Assembly (NCBI RefSeq): GCF_038049935.1
Contig: NZ_CP145886.1
Coordinates: forward strand, 2,984,501-3,048,500
Direction of reading: 5' to 3'
DNA from: Rossellomorea sp. y25
Lineage (GTDB): Bacteria; Bacillota; Bacilli; Bacillales; Bacillaceae_B
DNA: 64,000 nt
Shown here: positions 45,378 to 54,771 of the stretch, piece after piece
Layout of the letters: every line of letters begins with the position of its first letter
Numbering within the stretch: position 1 is the stretch's first letter
Translations under genes and position numbers: made by a program
The notes under the pieces: generated by a model
Seen by the model: the letters and a program-made list of their open reading frames with translations, nothing else
What the model was told of the DNA's origin: nothing
Databases searched by the model: none

Positions 45378-45407
45378 TTGTCATTTCACACAAAACACTG
45401 TTACAAT
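45378..45407 (+). promoter_or_regulatory. Sigma-A-type promoter for ispG
   Basis: TTGTCA (45378-45383), 18-bp spacer, TACAAT (45402-45407), about 58 bases before the ispG start. Confidence 0.65.
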
Positions 45408-45464
45408 AGCTTCGTATTACTTATAATGAAACTTTGAGAACCTTTCTAAAGGAGCGAATTACAC

Positions 45465-46586
45465 TTGAGTGAAATTATACATCGTTCAAAAACACGTCCG
45501 GTCAAAGTCGGAGATTTAACTATTGGCGGTAACAATGAACTTGTTATCCAAAGTATGACCACTACAAAGACACATGATGTTGAAGCAACGGTAAAAGAGA
45601 TTCACCGTCTCGAAGAAGCAGGTTGTCAGGTTGTCCGCGTAGCTTGTCCAGATGAACGTGCAGCAGACGCAATAGCTGATATTAAGAAGCAAATCAACAT
45701 TCCACTTGTTGTCGATATACATTTTGACTATAAACTAGCCTTAAAGGCCATTGAAGGCGGAGCCGATAAAATCCGAATCAATCCAGGGAATATCGGTCGC
45801 CGTGAAAAAGTGGAGGCAGTTGTCAAAGCAGCGAAAGAAAAAGGGATTCCGATTCGTATCGGGGTAAATGCCGGAAGCTTGGAAAGAAAAATCCTTGAAA
45901 AGTACGGATACCCAACGGCTGATGGTATGGTAGAAAGTGCCCTTCATCACATCAAGATCCTGGAAGACCTGGATTTTCACGACATTATCGTGTCCATGAA
46001 AGCATCTGATGTGAATTTAGCCATCGAAGCCTACACGAAAGCAGCTAAAGCTTTTGACTACCCACTTCACCTCGGAATCACTGAATCAGGCACATTGTTT
46101 GCTGGAACGGTGAAGAGTGCAGCAGGTCTTGGTGCGATCCTTAGCCTTGGCATTGGTAATACACTGCGTATTTCCTTAAGTGCTGACCCAGTGGAAGAAG
46201 TTAAAGTAGCCAGAGAACTTTTAAAGTCGTTTGGATTAGCATCAAATGCTGCTACCTTAATTTCGTGTCCGACATGCGGCCGTATCGAAATCGACTTAAT
46301 TTCAATCGCCAATGAAGTGGAGGAGTACATCTCCACCATTAAAGCACCGATTAAAGTGGCTGTCCTTGGATGTGCAGTAAATGGACCGGGCGAAGCCAGA
46401 GAAGCCGATATCGGTATTGCCGGGGCTCGTGGGGAAGGACTACTATTCCGAAAAGGAAAGACCGTCCGTAAAGTTCCTGAAGAGACAATGGTTGAGGAAT
46501 TAAAGAAGGAAATCGACAAAATCGCAGAAGAATATTTTGCACAGCAAGAAGCAGAAAAGAAAGAACAAGAAGAACAAGAAGTTTAA
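45465..46586 (+). CDS. ispG: 4-hydroxy-3-methylbut-2-en-1-yl diphosphate synthase
   Basis: A 373-residue IspG that reduces methylerythritol cyclodiphosphate to HMBPP in the MEP isoprenoid pathway, using a [4Fe-4S] cluster. The cluster ligands are visible in [10 protein letters not shown] and [17 protein letters not shown] start at 45465 after AAAGGAGCGAATTACAC. The C-terminal tail is Glu/Gln/Lys rich. IspH, the next enzyme, is encoded at 55666. Confidence 0.97.
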   Translation: MSEIIHRSKTRPVKVGDLTIGGNNELVIQSMTTTKTHDVEATVKEIHRLEEAGCQVVRVACPDERAADAIADIKKQINIPLVVDIHFDYKLALKAIEGGADKIRINPGNIGRREKVEAVVKAAKEKGIPIRIGVNAGSLERKILEKYGYPTADGMVESALHHIKILEDLDFHDIIVSMKASDVNLAIEAYTKAAKAFDYPLHLGITESGTLFAGTVKSAAGLGAILSLGIGNTLRISLSADPVEEVKVARELLKSFGLASNAATLISCPTCGRIEIDLISIANEVEEYISTIKAPIKVAVLGCAVNGPGEAREADIGIAGARGEGLLFRKGKTVRKVPEETMVEELKKEIDKIAEEYFAQQEAEKKEQEEQEV

Positions 46587-46593
46587 ATGCATG

Positions 46594-46628
46594 TAAAGAG
46601 GACTGACCTTTGATCAGTCCTCTTTTTT
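46594..46628 (+). terminator. Terminator after ispG
   Basis: AAAGAGGACTGA and TCAGTCCTCTTT pair around CCTTTGA, followed by T-run. Confidence 0.93.
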
Positions 46629-46670
46629 CATTTCTTGAAACGCTCCCAATTTCAAGAAAAAGTGTTATTT

Positions 46671-47051
46671 TTAAAAGAACGGCAGTACAAATAATCCGAT
46701 AATTATCGATACGGCCCCAATTCCGATGGCCCAGGCACCGAGCATTTCTGCTCCTCTTCTTCTTGCCACAAATCCAAGTACAATCCCAGCAGCCCCCATG
46801 ATTACAGGGAGAATGAATAAGGAAAGAATGGATAGGGCAAGTGCAGAGTAACCCAATACACGACCTGATGTTGTCGTATCTTCGGCGGTATCCTCTTCAA
46901 AGTCGCGGCTTACACTCATTGGAGCAGCAATTTCTGCTGCTGTCTCTTCACGGTATTCTTTACTCACATCTGTTTCCGGATTGTCGTAATACACGTCGAT
47001 ATCTTGTAGATTTCGATCAACGCTGTTTAATTCGCGTCGTTCATCACTCAT
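46671..47051 (-). CDS. yqfX: YqfX-like small membrane protein
   Basis: A protein of about 126 residues. An acidic cytoplasmic N-terminal half (1-70) is followed by two helices with a small RRRGAEMLGAWAIG loop between. The start is ATG 47051 (MSDERREL) behind GAGGGATTGCTGT. It matches yqfX in place beside ispG. Function unknown. Confidence 0.8.
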   Translation of the reverse strand: MSDERRELNSVDRNLQDIDVYYDNPETDVSKEYREETAAEIAAPMSVSRDFEEDTAEDTTTSGRVLGYSALALSILSLFILPVIMGAAGIVLGFVARRRGAEMLGAWAIGIGAVSIIIGLFVLPFF

Positions 47052-47066
47052 ACAGCAATCCCTCAC

Positions 47067-47608
47067 TTTCTGTGTTTGGGAGCCTTCTTATTGTGTGTCA
47101 CTCCGCTTTTTTTACTATGCTAATGTTTGTCATTTTTGTTAGCTTACTTTCATTTTTGTAAGCATTCATAACTTTTGAAAGGGTTCTTTCTGCATAAATT
47201 TTATTGTTTCTTCATATGGTCTGCCTGAGCTCTGTCAATCATCGTATGGAACATAATTCTCCTCTATTAAAAATAATTTCAATCACTACTCACCATAAAT
47301 GAGGTTATTTGCTAATTTTTGATGTTATTTATTTTTCAAGGATACATGCTCAAATAGTTGATTGGAGTGTAAGGTGCTCGACTCCTGCGGGAATAGCGGG
47401 AATGTTGAGACCCCGCAGGGCGAAAGCCCGAGGAGGCTCAACTCACGCCCCGCGGAAAGCGAGCACCTGGAGCGGAAATCAACTACTACTTTCTTCTTTA
47501 AGACAGCAACAGACTTTAAGAAAAGAACCTTTTGAAAACGTCGTTTATCTACTGGTCAGAAATGTGATAAACTTGAAGGAGTTTTTATAAAGAGGAGCAT
47601 GATGAAGA
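47067..47608. other. Intergenic region with repeat element C
   Basis: Divergent region between the YqfX-like gene and the YqfW-like gene. It contains repeat C (47361-47490). A plus-strand frame at 47309-47590 merely crosses the repeat. The rest is AT-rich, with no convincing gene. Confidence 0.6.
47361..47490 (+). repeat. Dispersed structured repeat (element C)
   Basis: Terminal stem GGTGCTCG (47373-47380) with CGAGCACC (47460-47467); inner stems GTTGAG/CTCAAC and GGGC/GCCC around GAAA. Blocks ACTCCTGCGGG, GAGACCCCGCAGGG and CCCGCGGAAAG match element B at 6449 and element A at 6073. Confidence 0.82.
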
Positions 47609-48178
47609 ATGAAACGTTTTGGAATCGATATTGATGGGACAGTTACATCACCTGAATCCTTACTGCCTCACATAAATGAATATTTTAAATTAAATTTAAC
47701 CTTACAAGACATCACCCAATACGAATTGACAGAAGTTCTGGATATTTCTCCTCAAACCTTTGGAAAATGGTTTAAGGAAGCAGAACCTGTCATCTACAAA
47801 GAATCTCCCCTTGCTCCCGGTGCAAAAAAAATATTGGATCAATGGAAAGAAAAACATGAACTTTATTTTATAAGCGCAAGAAGATCAGACCTAATTCAAT
47901 TAACGAAAGAATGGTTTAGTTCACAAGATTTAATGTACCATCACATCGAATTAATTGGCTCCCATGATAAAATTTCAACAGCGAAAAAACATGAAGTCGA
48001 TATTTTCTTTGAAGATAAACATGATAATGCCGTATCGATTTCTGAAGAATTGTCAATCCCTGTTCTGTTATTCAACACACCTTACAATCAAAAGCCGATC
48101 CCTGATGGAGTCATTCGCGTAAATGACTGGCATGAAGCAAACACCTGGGTTCAAGGCTGGCTTCAAAATCAATCGTAG
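47609..48178 (+). CDS. yqfW: YqfW-like HAD-family nucleotidase/phosphatase
   Basis: A 189-residue HAD hydrolase of the putative 5'-nucleotidase (NagD/5'(3')-deoxyribonucleotidase-like) group. HAD motif 1 is DIDGT (GIDIDGTVTSPESLL), motif 2 includes FISARRSDLIQLT and the late FFEDKHDNA holds the acidic residues. Substrate is unproven. ATG 47609 comes after AAGAGGAGCATGATGAAGA. Confidence 0.87.
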   Translation: MKRFGIDIDGTVTSPESLLPHINEYFKLNLTLQDITQYELTEVLDISPQTFGKWFKEAEPVIYKESPLAPGAKKILDQWKEKHELYFISARRSDLIQLTKEWFSSQDLMYHHIELIGSHDKISTAKKHEVDIFFEDKHDNAVSISEELSIPVLLFNTPYNQKPIPDGVIRVNDWHEANTWVQGWLQNQS

Positions 48179-48209
48179 AAAAAGCCTCTGACATAAGAGG
48201 CTTTTTCTA
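48178..48209. terminator. Bidirectional terminator between yqfW and the DUF1499 gene
   Basis: GAAAAAGCCTCT pairs with AGAGGCTTTTTC around GACATA; T-runs on both strands for the converging genes. Confidence 0.92.
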
Positions 48210-48569
48210 TTACACATTAAATAAGGATTTAAAGCGTTCCACGCGCTTTCTGTTCACTTTGAAATCATAATAGCCAAAACGGGAACCTGACTTAATATGT
48301 AGAAGATTCGTGTTTTCATCAATATAAAGTTCCAGGTCATCCTTGAATTTCAACCACTTTGAAGTAAAAACCGCTTGTACATAATGTGATTTCTCTTCCT
48401 TGATCTCTACATGATCGAACTTCCCCAGGGTGCTGTGGATTTTCGCCTTCGTATCCTTTACGCTTCCATTTATGGGAAGTGGTGCTATTCGATGATATGA
48501 TGTGAGATCAATTGTGCTCACACAGTTTTTTTTATTCGTTGGGCAGTGAGTAAAAGGCACTGGTTCCAT
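48210..48569 (-). CDS. DUF1499 family protein
   Basis: A protein of about 119 residues starting MEPVPFTHCPTNKKNCVST, a DUF1499-type sequence (CP..NCVST, then RFGYYDFKVNRKRVERF at the end). ATG 48569 is 8 bases after GAGAGGAG; a longer frame to 48629 has no ribosome site. Function unknown. Confidence 0.75.
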   Translation of the reverse strand: MEPVPFTHCPTNKKNCVSTIDLTSYHRIAPLPINGSVKDTKAKIHSTLGKFDHVEIKEEKSHYVQAVFTSKWLKFKDDLELYIDENTNLLHIKSGSRFGYYDFKVNRKRVERFKSLFNV

Positions 48570-48651
48570 GGCTGCATCTCCTCTCAATTTCTTCCGTATA
48601 AATGCATTTTTTCCCTCTTTTACCTTCACTTAAACTATGAACATTTTAAAG

Positions 48652-48677
48652 AAAAAGAGACCCTAAAAGGATCTCTC
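48652..48677 (-). terminator. Terminator after the zur gene
   Basis: Minus strand: AGAGATCC pairs with GGTCTCT, followed by TTTTTC. It closes the znuC-znuB-zur transcript. Confidence 0.8.
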
Positions 48678-49093
48678 TACTGACATTGAGGACATTTACC
48701 ATATATTTCGAATTTATGACCGGATATATCATACCCTGTATCCGTTAAATTTTCTTTTAATGCTTCCATGGGACATGTATGAATTTCTTTCGTTTTTCCA
48801 CAATCCATACAAATGAAATGATGGTGATGGTGATGGCTTTCACATGTAAACCGAAAATGTCTTTCACCTGAGAGTTCAGTCTCTTCCAAGATCTCAAGTT
48901 CAACAAACAAGCTCAAATTACGGTAGATTGTATCAAAACTGAGCCCCGGATAATCAGCTTTCATATTTTCCAAAACATCCCTGGCCGTCAAATATTTATT
49001 AGAGCTGGAAAACAGTTCAAGTAATTGCTCCCGTTTTCCTGTATGCTTATATCCTTTTGATTTTAACAGGTCCATTGCTTCCGTTACATTCAA
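48677..49093 (-). CDS. zur: Zinc uptake regulator (Fur family)
   Basis: A 138-residue Fur-family repressor: winged-helix N-terminal half (1-82, with [13 protein letters not shown] recognition helix) and a metal-binding C-terminal half with HHHHHH (about 88-93), CMDCG and the final CPQC. Operon partners and the two CxxC pairs point to zinc (Zur). It follows znuB by 3 bases and so is made with the transporter it controls. Confidence 0.93.
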   Translation of the reverse strand: MNVTEAMDLLKSKGYKHTGKREQLLELFSSSNKYLTARDVLENMKADYPGLSFDTIYRNLSLFVELEILEETELSGERHFRFTCESHHHHHHFICMDCGKTKEIHTCPMEALKENLTDTGYDISGHKFEIYGKCPQCQ

Positions 49094-49096
49094 TTT

Positions 49097-49954
49097 CTAC
49101 ACCTCAACTTTAGAAGAATGACTCGACGTTCTTATTTTCTTAATCACAATTGTAATGAGAAGGATTAAAATCGCCGTCATGACAATCGTGCCACCTGGTG
49201 CAAGATTCAAATAGAAGGCACTGATTAATCCAACAATAACAGAAATTTCACCAAATAACAGTGAAAACCCGATCGTTTGCTTAAATCCATTGGCAATCCT
49301 GATACTTGCTGCAACCGGTAATGTCATAAGAGACGAAACCAGCAGGATCCCTACGATGCGCATAGAAGCGGCAATCACAAGTGCCACCATGACCATAAAG
49401 ATAAAGTGGATCGCCTTAGCTGGGATTCCTGACGCCTTTGCATGATCTTCATCAAAGGATAGAAGAAACAATTCTTTATATAGCAGAAAGATCACGCCAA
49501 TGACAAGAACGCTGATCCCTCCAATCAAATACAAGTCTCCTCTGCTGACTGCGCTGACACTTCCAAACAAATAACTAAATAAATCTGTATTAAAACCGTC
49601 TGCGAGTGAAATGAAAATGACCCCTATCCCGATTCCTCCAGATAGGATGATCGGAATCGCAAGCTCCTGATAATGCTTATATAACATACGTAAACGTTCA
49701 ATAAACAAGGAGCCCATGACTGAGAATACCATTCCAAAATACAGGGGATTCAAACCCGAAAAAGCAGGTATCGTTTTACTTAAATACAGGCTCGCTGCAA
49801 TACCTGACAGAGTGACGTGACTCAAGGCATCCGCAATTAAAGATAGCCTCCTTACGACGATGAATGCTCCTAATAAGGGGGCGATGATTCCAATGAGGAT
49901 CCCCGTAAGAAATGCATTTTGTAAAAATTCATATTGAAAAATAGCTTGAAGCAT
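49097..49954 (-). CDS. znuB: Zinc ABC transporter permease
   Basis: A 285-residue ABC-3 permease with about eight helices and the conserved segment VRRLSLIADALSHVTLSGIA. It should form the membrane channel of a zinc uptake ABC importer. It lies 19 bases after znuC and 3 bases before zur. No substrate-binding protein gene (znuA) is in this cluster. Confidence 0.93.
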   Translation of the reverse strand: MLQAIFQYEFLQNAFLTGILIGIIAPLLGAFIVVRRLSLIADALSHVTLSGIAASLYLSKTIPAFSGLNPLYFGMVFSVMGSLFIERLRMLYKHYQELAIPIILSGGIGIGVIFISLADGFNTDLFSYLFGSVSAVSRGDLYLIGGISVLVIGVIFLLYKELFLLSFDEDHAKASGIPAKAIHFIFMVMVALVIAASMRIVGILLVSSLMTLPVAASIRIANGFKQTIGFSLLFGEISVIVGLISAFYLNLAPGGTIVMTAILILLITIVIKKIRTSSHSSKVEV

Positions 49955-49972
49955 TGTCTTCCCTCCAATCGA

Positions 49973-50749
49973 TCATGAATGATGATGTTCATGCTCATGA
50001 TTTAAAAAATGTACATCATGACCATAAAAAGAGGAAAGCTGATTTTCTTTTAGCTTTTCAAACTCTTCTGTTTTGCCATGGAAATGTAAATGTTTATTTA
50101 GACAAGCGACATGGGTCACTTTATTCGAAATCGATCCTATGTCATGAGTGACAAGAACGAGTGTAATACCTAAATCTTTATTTAACGTTTCTAACATATC
50201 ATAGAAGTTTTGGACGTTTTGACTGTCCACTCCCACTGTCGGTTCATCAAGAATCAATATATCAGGCTGGCTTACGAGCGCCCGGGCAATGAACACCCTT
50301 TGCTGTTGTCCTCCTGATAATTCCCCAATATTACGTTTAGCGAATGGACTCATCCCAACCGATTCAATGGCTCCATACACATCTTGTTTGTATTTAGATG
50401 AAATCCTCTTGAACAAACCTGCTTTTTTCGCTAATCCGCTCGCCACCACCTCATAAACCGTGGCTGGAAAACCTGTATTGAAGCTATTGGCCTTCTGGGA
50501 TACAAATCCTATGCGGTCCCATTGTTTGAACTTTTGCTGGGGGACTCCAAATAACTCAATATTCCCTTGTTTCACTCGTAACAGGCCCAGAACAAGCTTT
50601 AGTAAGGTCGATTTACCTGAACCATTAGGTCCGACGATTCCAAGGAATGCCCCTCTGGGAATGGTTAGGTTAATATCTTCGAGCACTCTTTCCCGCTCAT
50701 ACCTGAAATTTACATCTTCTATTTTAATGATAGGATTTGTAGTATCCAT
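49973..50749 (-). CDS. znuC: Zinc ABC transporter ATPase
   Basis: An ABC ATPase of about 258 residues: Walker A GPNGSGKST, signature LSGGQQQR, Walker B ILILDEP, switch VTHD, and a His-rich tail (SFYGHDVHFLNHEHEHHHS) that likely binds zinc. The start is ATG 50749 (MDTTNPI), 9 bases behind AGAGAG. First gene of the operon, with a sigma-A promoter and a Zur-box-like site before it. Confidence 0.94.
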   Translation of the reverse strand: MDTTNPIIKIEDVNFRYERERVLEDINLTIPRGAFLGIVGPNGSGKSTLLKLVLGLLRVKQGNIELFGVPQQKFKQWDRIGFVSQKANSFNTGFPATVYEVVASGLAKKAGLFKRISSKYKQDVYGAIESVGMSPFAKRNIGELSGGQQQRVFIARALVSQPDILILDEPTVGVDSQNVQNFYDMLETLNKDLGITLVLVTHDIGSISNKVTHVACLNKHLHFHGKTEEFEKLKENQLSSFYGHDVHFLNHEHEHHHS

Positions 50750-50764
50750 TTTTATCATCTCTCT

Positions 50765-50785
50765 TTATAAGAATCATTACGATTT
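50765..50785 (-). promoter_or_regulatory. Zur-box-like operator before znuC
   Basis: Minus strand: AAATCGTAAT, G, ATTCTTATAA. The first half equals the B. subtilis Zur half-site (AAATCGTAAT); the second is degenerate. It lies just downstream of the predicted transcription start, suiting zinc-dependent repression. Confidence 0.72.
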
Positions 50786-50800
50786 AAAAGTACATAGGGT

Positions 50801-50829
50801 AGTATACATGATGGGTGCACAATTGTAAA
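50801..50829 (-). promoter_or_regulatory. Sigma-A promoter for znuC-znuB-zur
   Basis: TTTACA (50824-50829), 17-bp spacer, TATACT (50801-50806) on the minus strand; near-consensus. Confidence 0.8.
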
Positions 50830-50852
50830 TGTTCATGCCTTGATACCAAATT

Positions 50853-50886
50853 AAAAGGACTGCTCAATTTGAGTGAGCAGTCCTTT
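50853..50886 (-). terminator. Terminator after the YitT-type gene
   Basis: AAAGGACTGCTCA pairs with TGAGCAGTCCTTT; a short T-run follows on the minus strand. Confidence 0.8.
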
Positions 50887-50900
50887 ACTCCAATGCTGCA

Positions 50901-51782
50901 TTAATGTATGGCAGACTTAAATCGTGCACCCTTTGTTTCCTGTGTACTCATAATCGTTATGAAGGCATTGGGATCTACATCGGAAACGATGGATTTCAAC
51001 TTTGTTACTTCAAGTCTGGTGACCACGACATAAATGACCTCTTTATCATTATCTGTGTATCCTCCACGACCCTTTAACATCGTTGTTCCCCTGCCCAGTC
51101 TCTTTAATATTGCGTCGGATACATCCAGGTAATGGTCAGAAACAATGATAACGGCCTTCGTTTCATCCATTCCCTGAATCACCGTATCAATCGTCTTAAA
51201 GGCAATATAGTAGGTCATAACGGAATACATCGCTTCTTCTAGTCCGAAGACAAATGCTGCCCAGGCGAAAATGAAAATATTGATGAACATAACAAACTCC
51301 CCCACTGAAAACGGAAGCTTCTTCGTTAAAAGGATACCAAGGATTTCAGTTCCATCCAGAGATCCACCATGACGTATCACAAGGCCAACCCCCACTCCAA
51401 GGGTCAATCCACCGAAAACAGTGGCTAACACTTTCTCTGTTACAAACGGGTCAATATGGTGTAAAAGGCTTTCGATACCTGCCAGTGCGATAATGGCAAA
51501 CAGAGATGAAACGACAAAGGTTTTCCCGATATGTTTATACCCGTAATACATGAAAGGGAGATTGAGGAAAACGAGCAGGGTTGCAAAGTTTACAAATGGA
51601 ATGGTGTCTGAAACTAAATAATCCAATATCAGCGAAACACCAATAATCCCACCATCGATGATATTATTTGGAACAAGGAATAACTCAATGGATATAGCAG
51701 CCAAGGCTGCTCCAATCGTAATAAAAATCAATCGGTAAATAAAATGAAGGGGACTTTCTTTTTTATGTACTCTTTGGGTCAT
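50901..51782 (-). CDS. yqfU: YqfU-like YitT family membrane protein
   Basis: A 293-residue protein with about six helices (20-200) containing [12 protein letters not shown] and a C-terminal DUF2179 domain (about 205-285). The YitT family function is unknown. ATG 51782 is chosen; the ribosome site AAAGGAA is somewhat far (about 13 bases), so the exact start is not certain. Confidence 0.87.
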   Translation of the reverse strand: MTQRVHKKESPLHFIYRLIFITIGAALAAISIELFLVPNNIIDGGIIGVSLILDYLVSDTIPFVNFATLLVFLNLPFMYYGYKHIGKTFVVSSLFAIIALAGIESLLHHIDPFVTEKVLATVFGGLTLGVGVGLVIRHGGSLDGTEILGILLTKKLPFSVGEFVMFINIFIFAWAAFVFGLEEAMYSVMTYYIAFKTIDTVIQGMDETKAVIIVSDHYLDVSDAILKRLGRGTTMLKGRGGYTDNDKEVIYVVVTRLEVTKLKSIVSDVDPNAFITIMSTQETKGARFKSAIH

Positions 51783-51879
51783 CGGTCATCGTCAATTCCT
51801 TTCCTTTCACTTTATTTTCTTATAAAAATGTCACTTTCTGATCAGGAGTTACATATGTATCTGTTGAGGAGTGATAAAC

Positions 51880-52134
51880 ATGAAGCTATTACAAAATGTG
51901 ATTAATCACAAAATCAACAACATTACAAATGAAGAATTATTAAAGTACGCCAAACAATATAACATTTCATTGACGTCCCAAGAGGCAACAAGCATCGTCG
52001 CAAGTGTTAAAGGAAAGAACATCAATATTTTTGATGACAAGAAACGCAGTAAATTGGTGAAGGACTTGGCCAGGATCATAGGTCCCACTAAGGCGAAGGA
52101 AATCAACCAACTCTTTTTGCAGCTCATCAGATAG
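51880..52134 (+). CDS. yqfT: YqfT-like DUF2624 protein
   Basis: An 84-residue protein, MKLLQNVINHKINNITNEEL at the N-terminus, helical, basic; DUF2624 family, function unknown. ATG 51880 lies about 7 bases after GAGGAGTG; GTG 51871 sits on the ribosome site itself and is unlikely. Confidence 0.82.
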   Translation: MKLLQNVINHKINNITNEELLKYAKQYNISLTSQEATSIVASVKGKNINIFDDKKRSKLVKDLARIIGPTKAKEINQLFLQLIR

Positions 52135-52140
52135 TAAAAG

Positions 52141-52173
52141 AAGAGGAGGCGTCCCTATTGATGAGAGATGACC
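52141..52173. terminator. Hairpin between yqfT and nfo
   Basis: AGAGGAGG and CCTCCTCT form the stem of a large loop between converging genes, with T-rich tails on both strands. A moderate terminator at best. Confidence 0.5.
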
Positions 52174-52189
52174 TCCTCTATTGCCTTTT

Positions 52190-53083
52190 TTATTGATTCA
52201 GTATCTTCGTTAATACATCTTCTTCGAATGTTTGATTACGAAGCATATCAATTTCGAACTTGTAAGGAGGTTTTTTATTTTTTTTATCTTCTCCTACATA
52301 CGGTGTTTCCAGAATCTTAGGTATTTCTTTCAGCTGTGGATGATGAACGATATAGTTCAGTGCTTTAAATCCAATATGTCCGAATCCTAGATTTTCATGG
52401 CGATCTTTACTGGCTCCACGTTCATTCTTACTATCATTAATGTGCAGAACCTTTAAGCGATCAATCCCGACAATCTTATCGAATTCTTCCAAGACTCCAT
52501 CGAAATCTTCCACAATATTATATCCTGCATCATGGGTGTGACAAGTATCGAAGCAAACAGAAAGGCGGTCATTCAGTTCTACTCCATTGATGATTTGAGC
52601 TAATTCCTCAAACGATCTTCCACATTCAGAACCCTTCCCTGCCATTGTTTCCAAAGCAATTTGCACTTTATGGTCTTTTGTTAACACTTCATTCAGACCT
52701 TCTATGATCTTATCGATTCCCTTATCTGCTCCTGCACCTACGTGAGCACCGGGGTGAAGCACAATCTGCCCCGCTCCCAGAGCTTCTGTGCGCTCGATTT
52801 CAGAACGGAGGAAATTGACACCTAATTCAAATGTAGCAGGGTTCGTCGTATTTCCTATGTTGATGATATAGGGAGCATGAACAACGATGTCCTCTATCCC
52901 ATTTTCTTTCATGTGAGCGATTCCCGCTTCAATATTTAAGTCTTCGATTTTTTTTCTTCTCGTATTTTGAGGGGCACCTGTATAAATCATAAAAGTATTC
53001 GCTCCATAAGAAACGGCTTCTTCACTGGAGGCTAATAGCATTTTTTTACCACTCATTGAAACATGGGATCCAATCTTAACCAT
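52190..53083 (-). CDS. nfo: Endonuclease IV (AP endonuclease)
   Basis: A 297-residue Nfo that cuts DNA at abasic sites in base excision repair. Zinc-site motifs are visible: [44 protein letters not shown] and [21 protein letters not shown]. Start ATG 53083 ([10 protein letters not shown]) is 8 bases after AGGAGT; the TTG at 53092 is less likely. Confidence 0.96.
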   Translation of the reverse strand: MVKIGSHVSMSGKKMLLASSEEAVSYGANTFMIYTGAPQNTRRKKIEDLNIEAGIAHMKENGIEDIVVHAPYIINIGNTTNPATFELGVNFLRSEIERTEALGAGQIVLHPGAHVGAGADKGIDKIIEGLNEVLTKDHKVQIALETMAGKGSECGRSFEELAQIINGVELNDRLSVCFDTCHTHDAGYNIVEDFDGVLEEFDKIVGIDRLKVLHINDSKNERGASKDRHENLGFGHIGFKALNYIVHHPQLKEIPKILETPYVGEDKKNKKPPYKFEIDMLRNQTFEEDVLTKILNQ

Positions 53084-53152
53084 TCTTCTCAACTCCTAAG
53101 AAAATCTCTCTATATTGTATCGAATGTGTACAAATGAATCACGTTAAAACAC

Positions 53153-54460
53153 TTATTTGCTTCTGTTTTTCTTTCTTCTCTCACGTTTCTTGATTTGATC
53201 CATTTTGTATTTCATTTTCTTTTTATAGCCCGGCTTGACTGTTTTCGGTTTTCGAACCATTGATTTCGCTTTTTCATCAATCTCATCAACATTCGTTTTT
53301 TGACGGTTCTTACGTTTGTTCAGGGGTGGTAGCTCAGACCATTCCCCTTTCTTAATATCTTGATGAGCAAAGCTGATTCCGAGCTTCTCCAGACGATTCA
53401 ATGCATCTTCATCCGAAGGTGTATAAATGGTATAGGCAATCCCTGTATTACCTGCACGCGCTGTACGGCCGGAACGGTGAACATAGAAATCAAGATCTTG
53501 TGGCAGTTCAAAGTTAATGATATGACTTACACCTTCAATGTCGATCCCTCTTGCTGCTAAATCAGTCGCTACGATGTACTGATAATCCAGGTTCCTCGTT
53601 TGCTTCATCATTTTCTTACGCTCACGTGGAGAAAGGTCTCCGTGAATCCTTCCAACCTTTAATCCTTTAGCGATCAAAGCATCTGCCACTTCATCTGCTT
53701 TTTGTTTTGTATTAGTGAAAACGATACCTAAATATGGATTAATTTCCACTAAAATATTGTATAATAGGTTAATTTTATCGCGACTCTTAAGAGGGACGAT
53801 CACATGTTGGATATTCTTTGCCGATAGCTGCTCGGGCTCGACATGTGCATATTGTGGATTTTCCATATACTTTTTCAAGAATGGTTTCAGTTTCTCTGGA
53901 ATCGTCGCAGAGAATACAAGCATTTGTAATTTTTCAGGCATCTTAGCGGCAATCTGATCCACATCTTCAATGAATCCCATATCAAGCATCAGATCCGCTT
54001 CATCAATCACCAATATACTGGCAGTATGAACAAATAAGGCTTGATCTTTCACTAAATCATTGATTCGGCCCGGAGTACCAACCACAATATGAGGCTGGGT
54101 TTTTAATTTCTCAATCGTTCTCTGCTTGTCCGTTCCACCAATAAAGCAACGGGAAACAATGTTGCTATCTTTCGTGATCTTCAATACTTCTTGATAAATC
54201 TGTTGTGCCAGTTCTCGGGTTGGAGCAGTGATCACTGCTTGTACCTGTTCAGAATCTGAAGTCACCTTCTCAATGATCGGCAATAGATATGAATGTGTTT
54301 TTCCCGTTCCTGTCTGAGATTGACCAATCGCACTTTGCCCTTTTAATATCAGGGGGATCATTTTCTTTTGAATTTCTGTTGGTTCGTAGAAACCCAGTTC
54401 TTCTACTGCTTCATTAATGAAGGACTGGAATCCAAATTGTAGAAATAAATTATTTTTCAT
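53153..54460 (-). CDS. cshB: DEAD-box RNA helicase CshB
   Basis: A 435-residue helicase: Q motif (FYEPTEIQKKMIP), motif I (QSQTGTGKT), Ia (APTRELAQQ), II (VIDEADLML, DEAD), III (VFSATIP), IV-VI (RIHGDLSP, ATDLAARGIDI, YVHRSGRTARAG) and a basic tail rich in Lys/Arg. It unwinds structured RNA, likely in cold and ribosome assembly. ATG 54460. Gene order matches yqfR/cshB. Confidence 0.95.
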   Translation of the reverse strand: MKNNLFLQFGFQSFINEAVEELGFYEPTEIQKKMIPLILKGQSAIGQSQTGTGKTHSYLLPIIEKVTSDSEQVQAVITAPTRELAQQIYQEVLKITKDSNIVSRCFIGGTDKQRTIEKLKTQPHIVVGTPGRINDLVKDQALFVHTASILVIDEADLMLDMGFIEDVDQIAAKMPEKLQMLVFSATIPEKLKPFLKKYMENPQYAHVEPEQLSAKNIQHVIVPLKSRDKINLLYNILVEINPYLGIVFTNTKQKADEVADALIAKGLKVGRIHGDLSPRERKKMMKQTRNLDYQYIVATDLAARGIDIEGVSHIINFELPQDLDFYVHRSGRTARAGNTGIAYTIYTPSDEDALNRLEKLGISFAHQDIKKGEWSELPPLNKRKNRQKTNVDEIDEKAKSMVRKPKTVKPGYKKKMKYKMDQIKKRERRKKNRSK

Positions 54461-54771
54461 TCTTCTTTACATCTCCTTTTTTCAAAATATCCTTTTATTT
54501 ACGCTATTATCGGGATGAATGCCAAGTCGAACACATCATCACTATAGATATTTATAAAATTTACGGATCACTTTATCATCGCGAGTGATTTTATCTTAAC
54601 GTTAGCAAGCGTCATATTTAAAGAACATCTAACCATTATAATATTTTTTTGGCAAAACATCTAGTTCATACTTATTTTAATTTGAGATGATAGTGTATCA
54701 ATACCCTTTTTTCACCTATTGCATACTCTATACTGACGAGGAATTTATTCGAATGAAAGGAGGCTGTCATT
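54461..54771. other. Divergent intergenic region between cshB and yqfQ
   Basis: AT-rich 311-bp region that must hold both promoters. A CATACTCTA sequence near 54722 resembles a late-sporulation -10 element, but no suitable -35 is found at 16-17 bases upstream, so I do not call it. No gene is seen. Confidence 0.5.

Noticed and set aside
47309..47590. Plus-strand 93-residue frame
   Set aside because: It is produced by reading through repeat element C; sequence is repeat-encoded, not protein-like.
48826..48843. Six-His run in Zur resembling an affinity tag
   Set aside because: It lies in the natural metal-binding region of a Fur-family protein, followed by CMDCG.
54722..54730. Late-sporulation sigma factor promoter before yqfQ
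   Set aside because: A CATACTCTA -10-like sequence exists, but no matching -35 at the required spacing.
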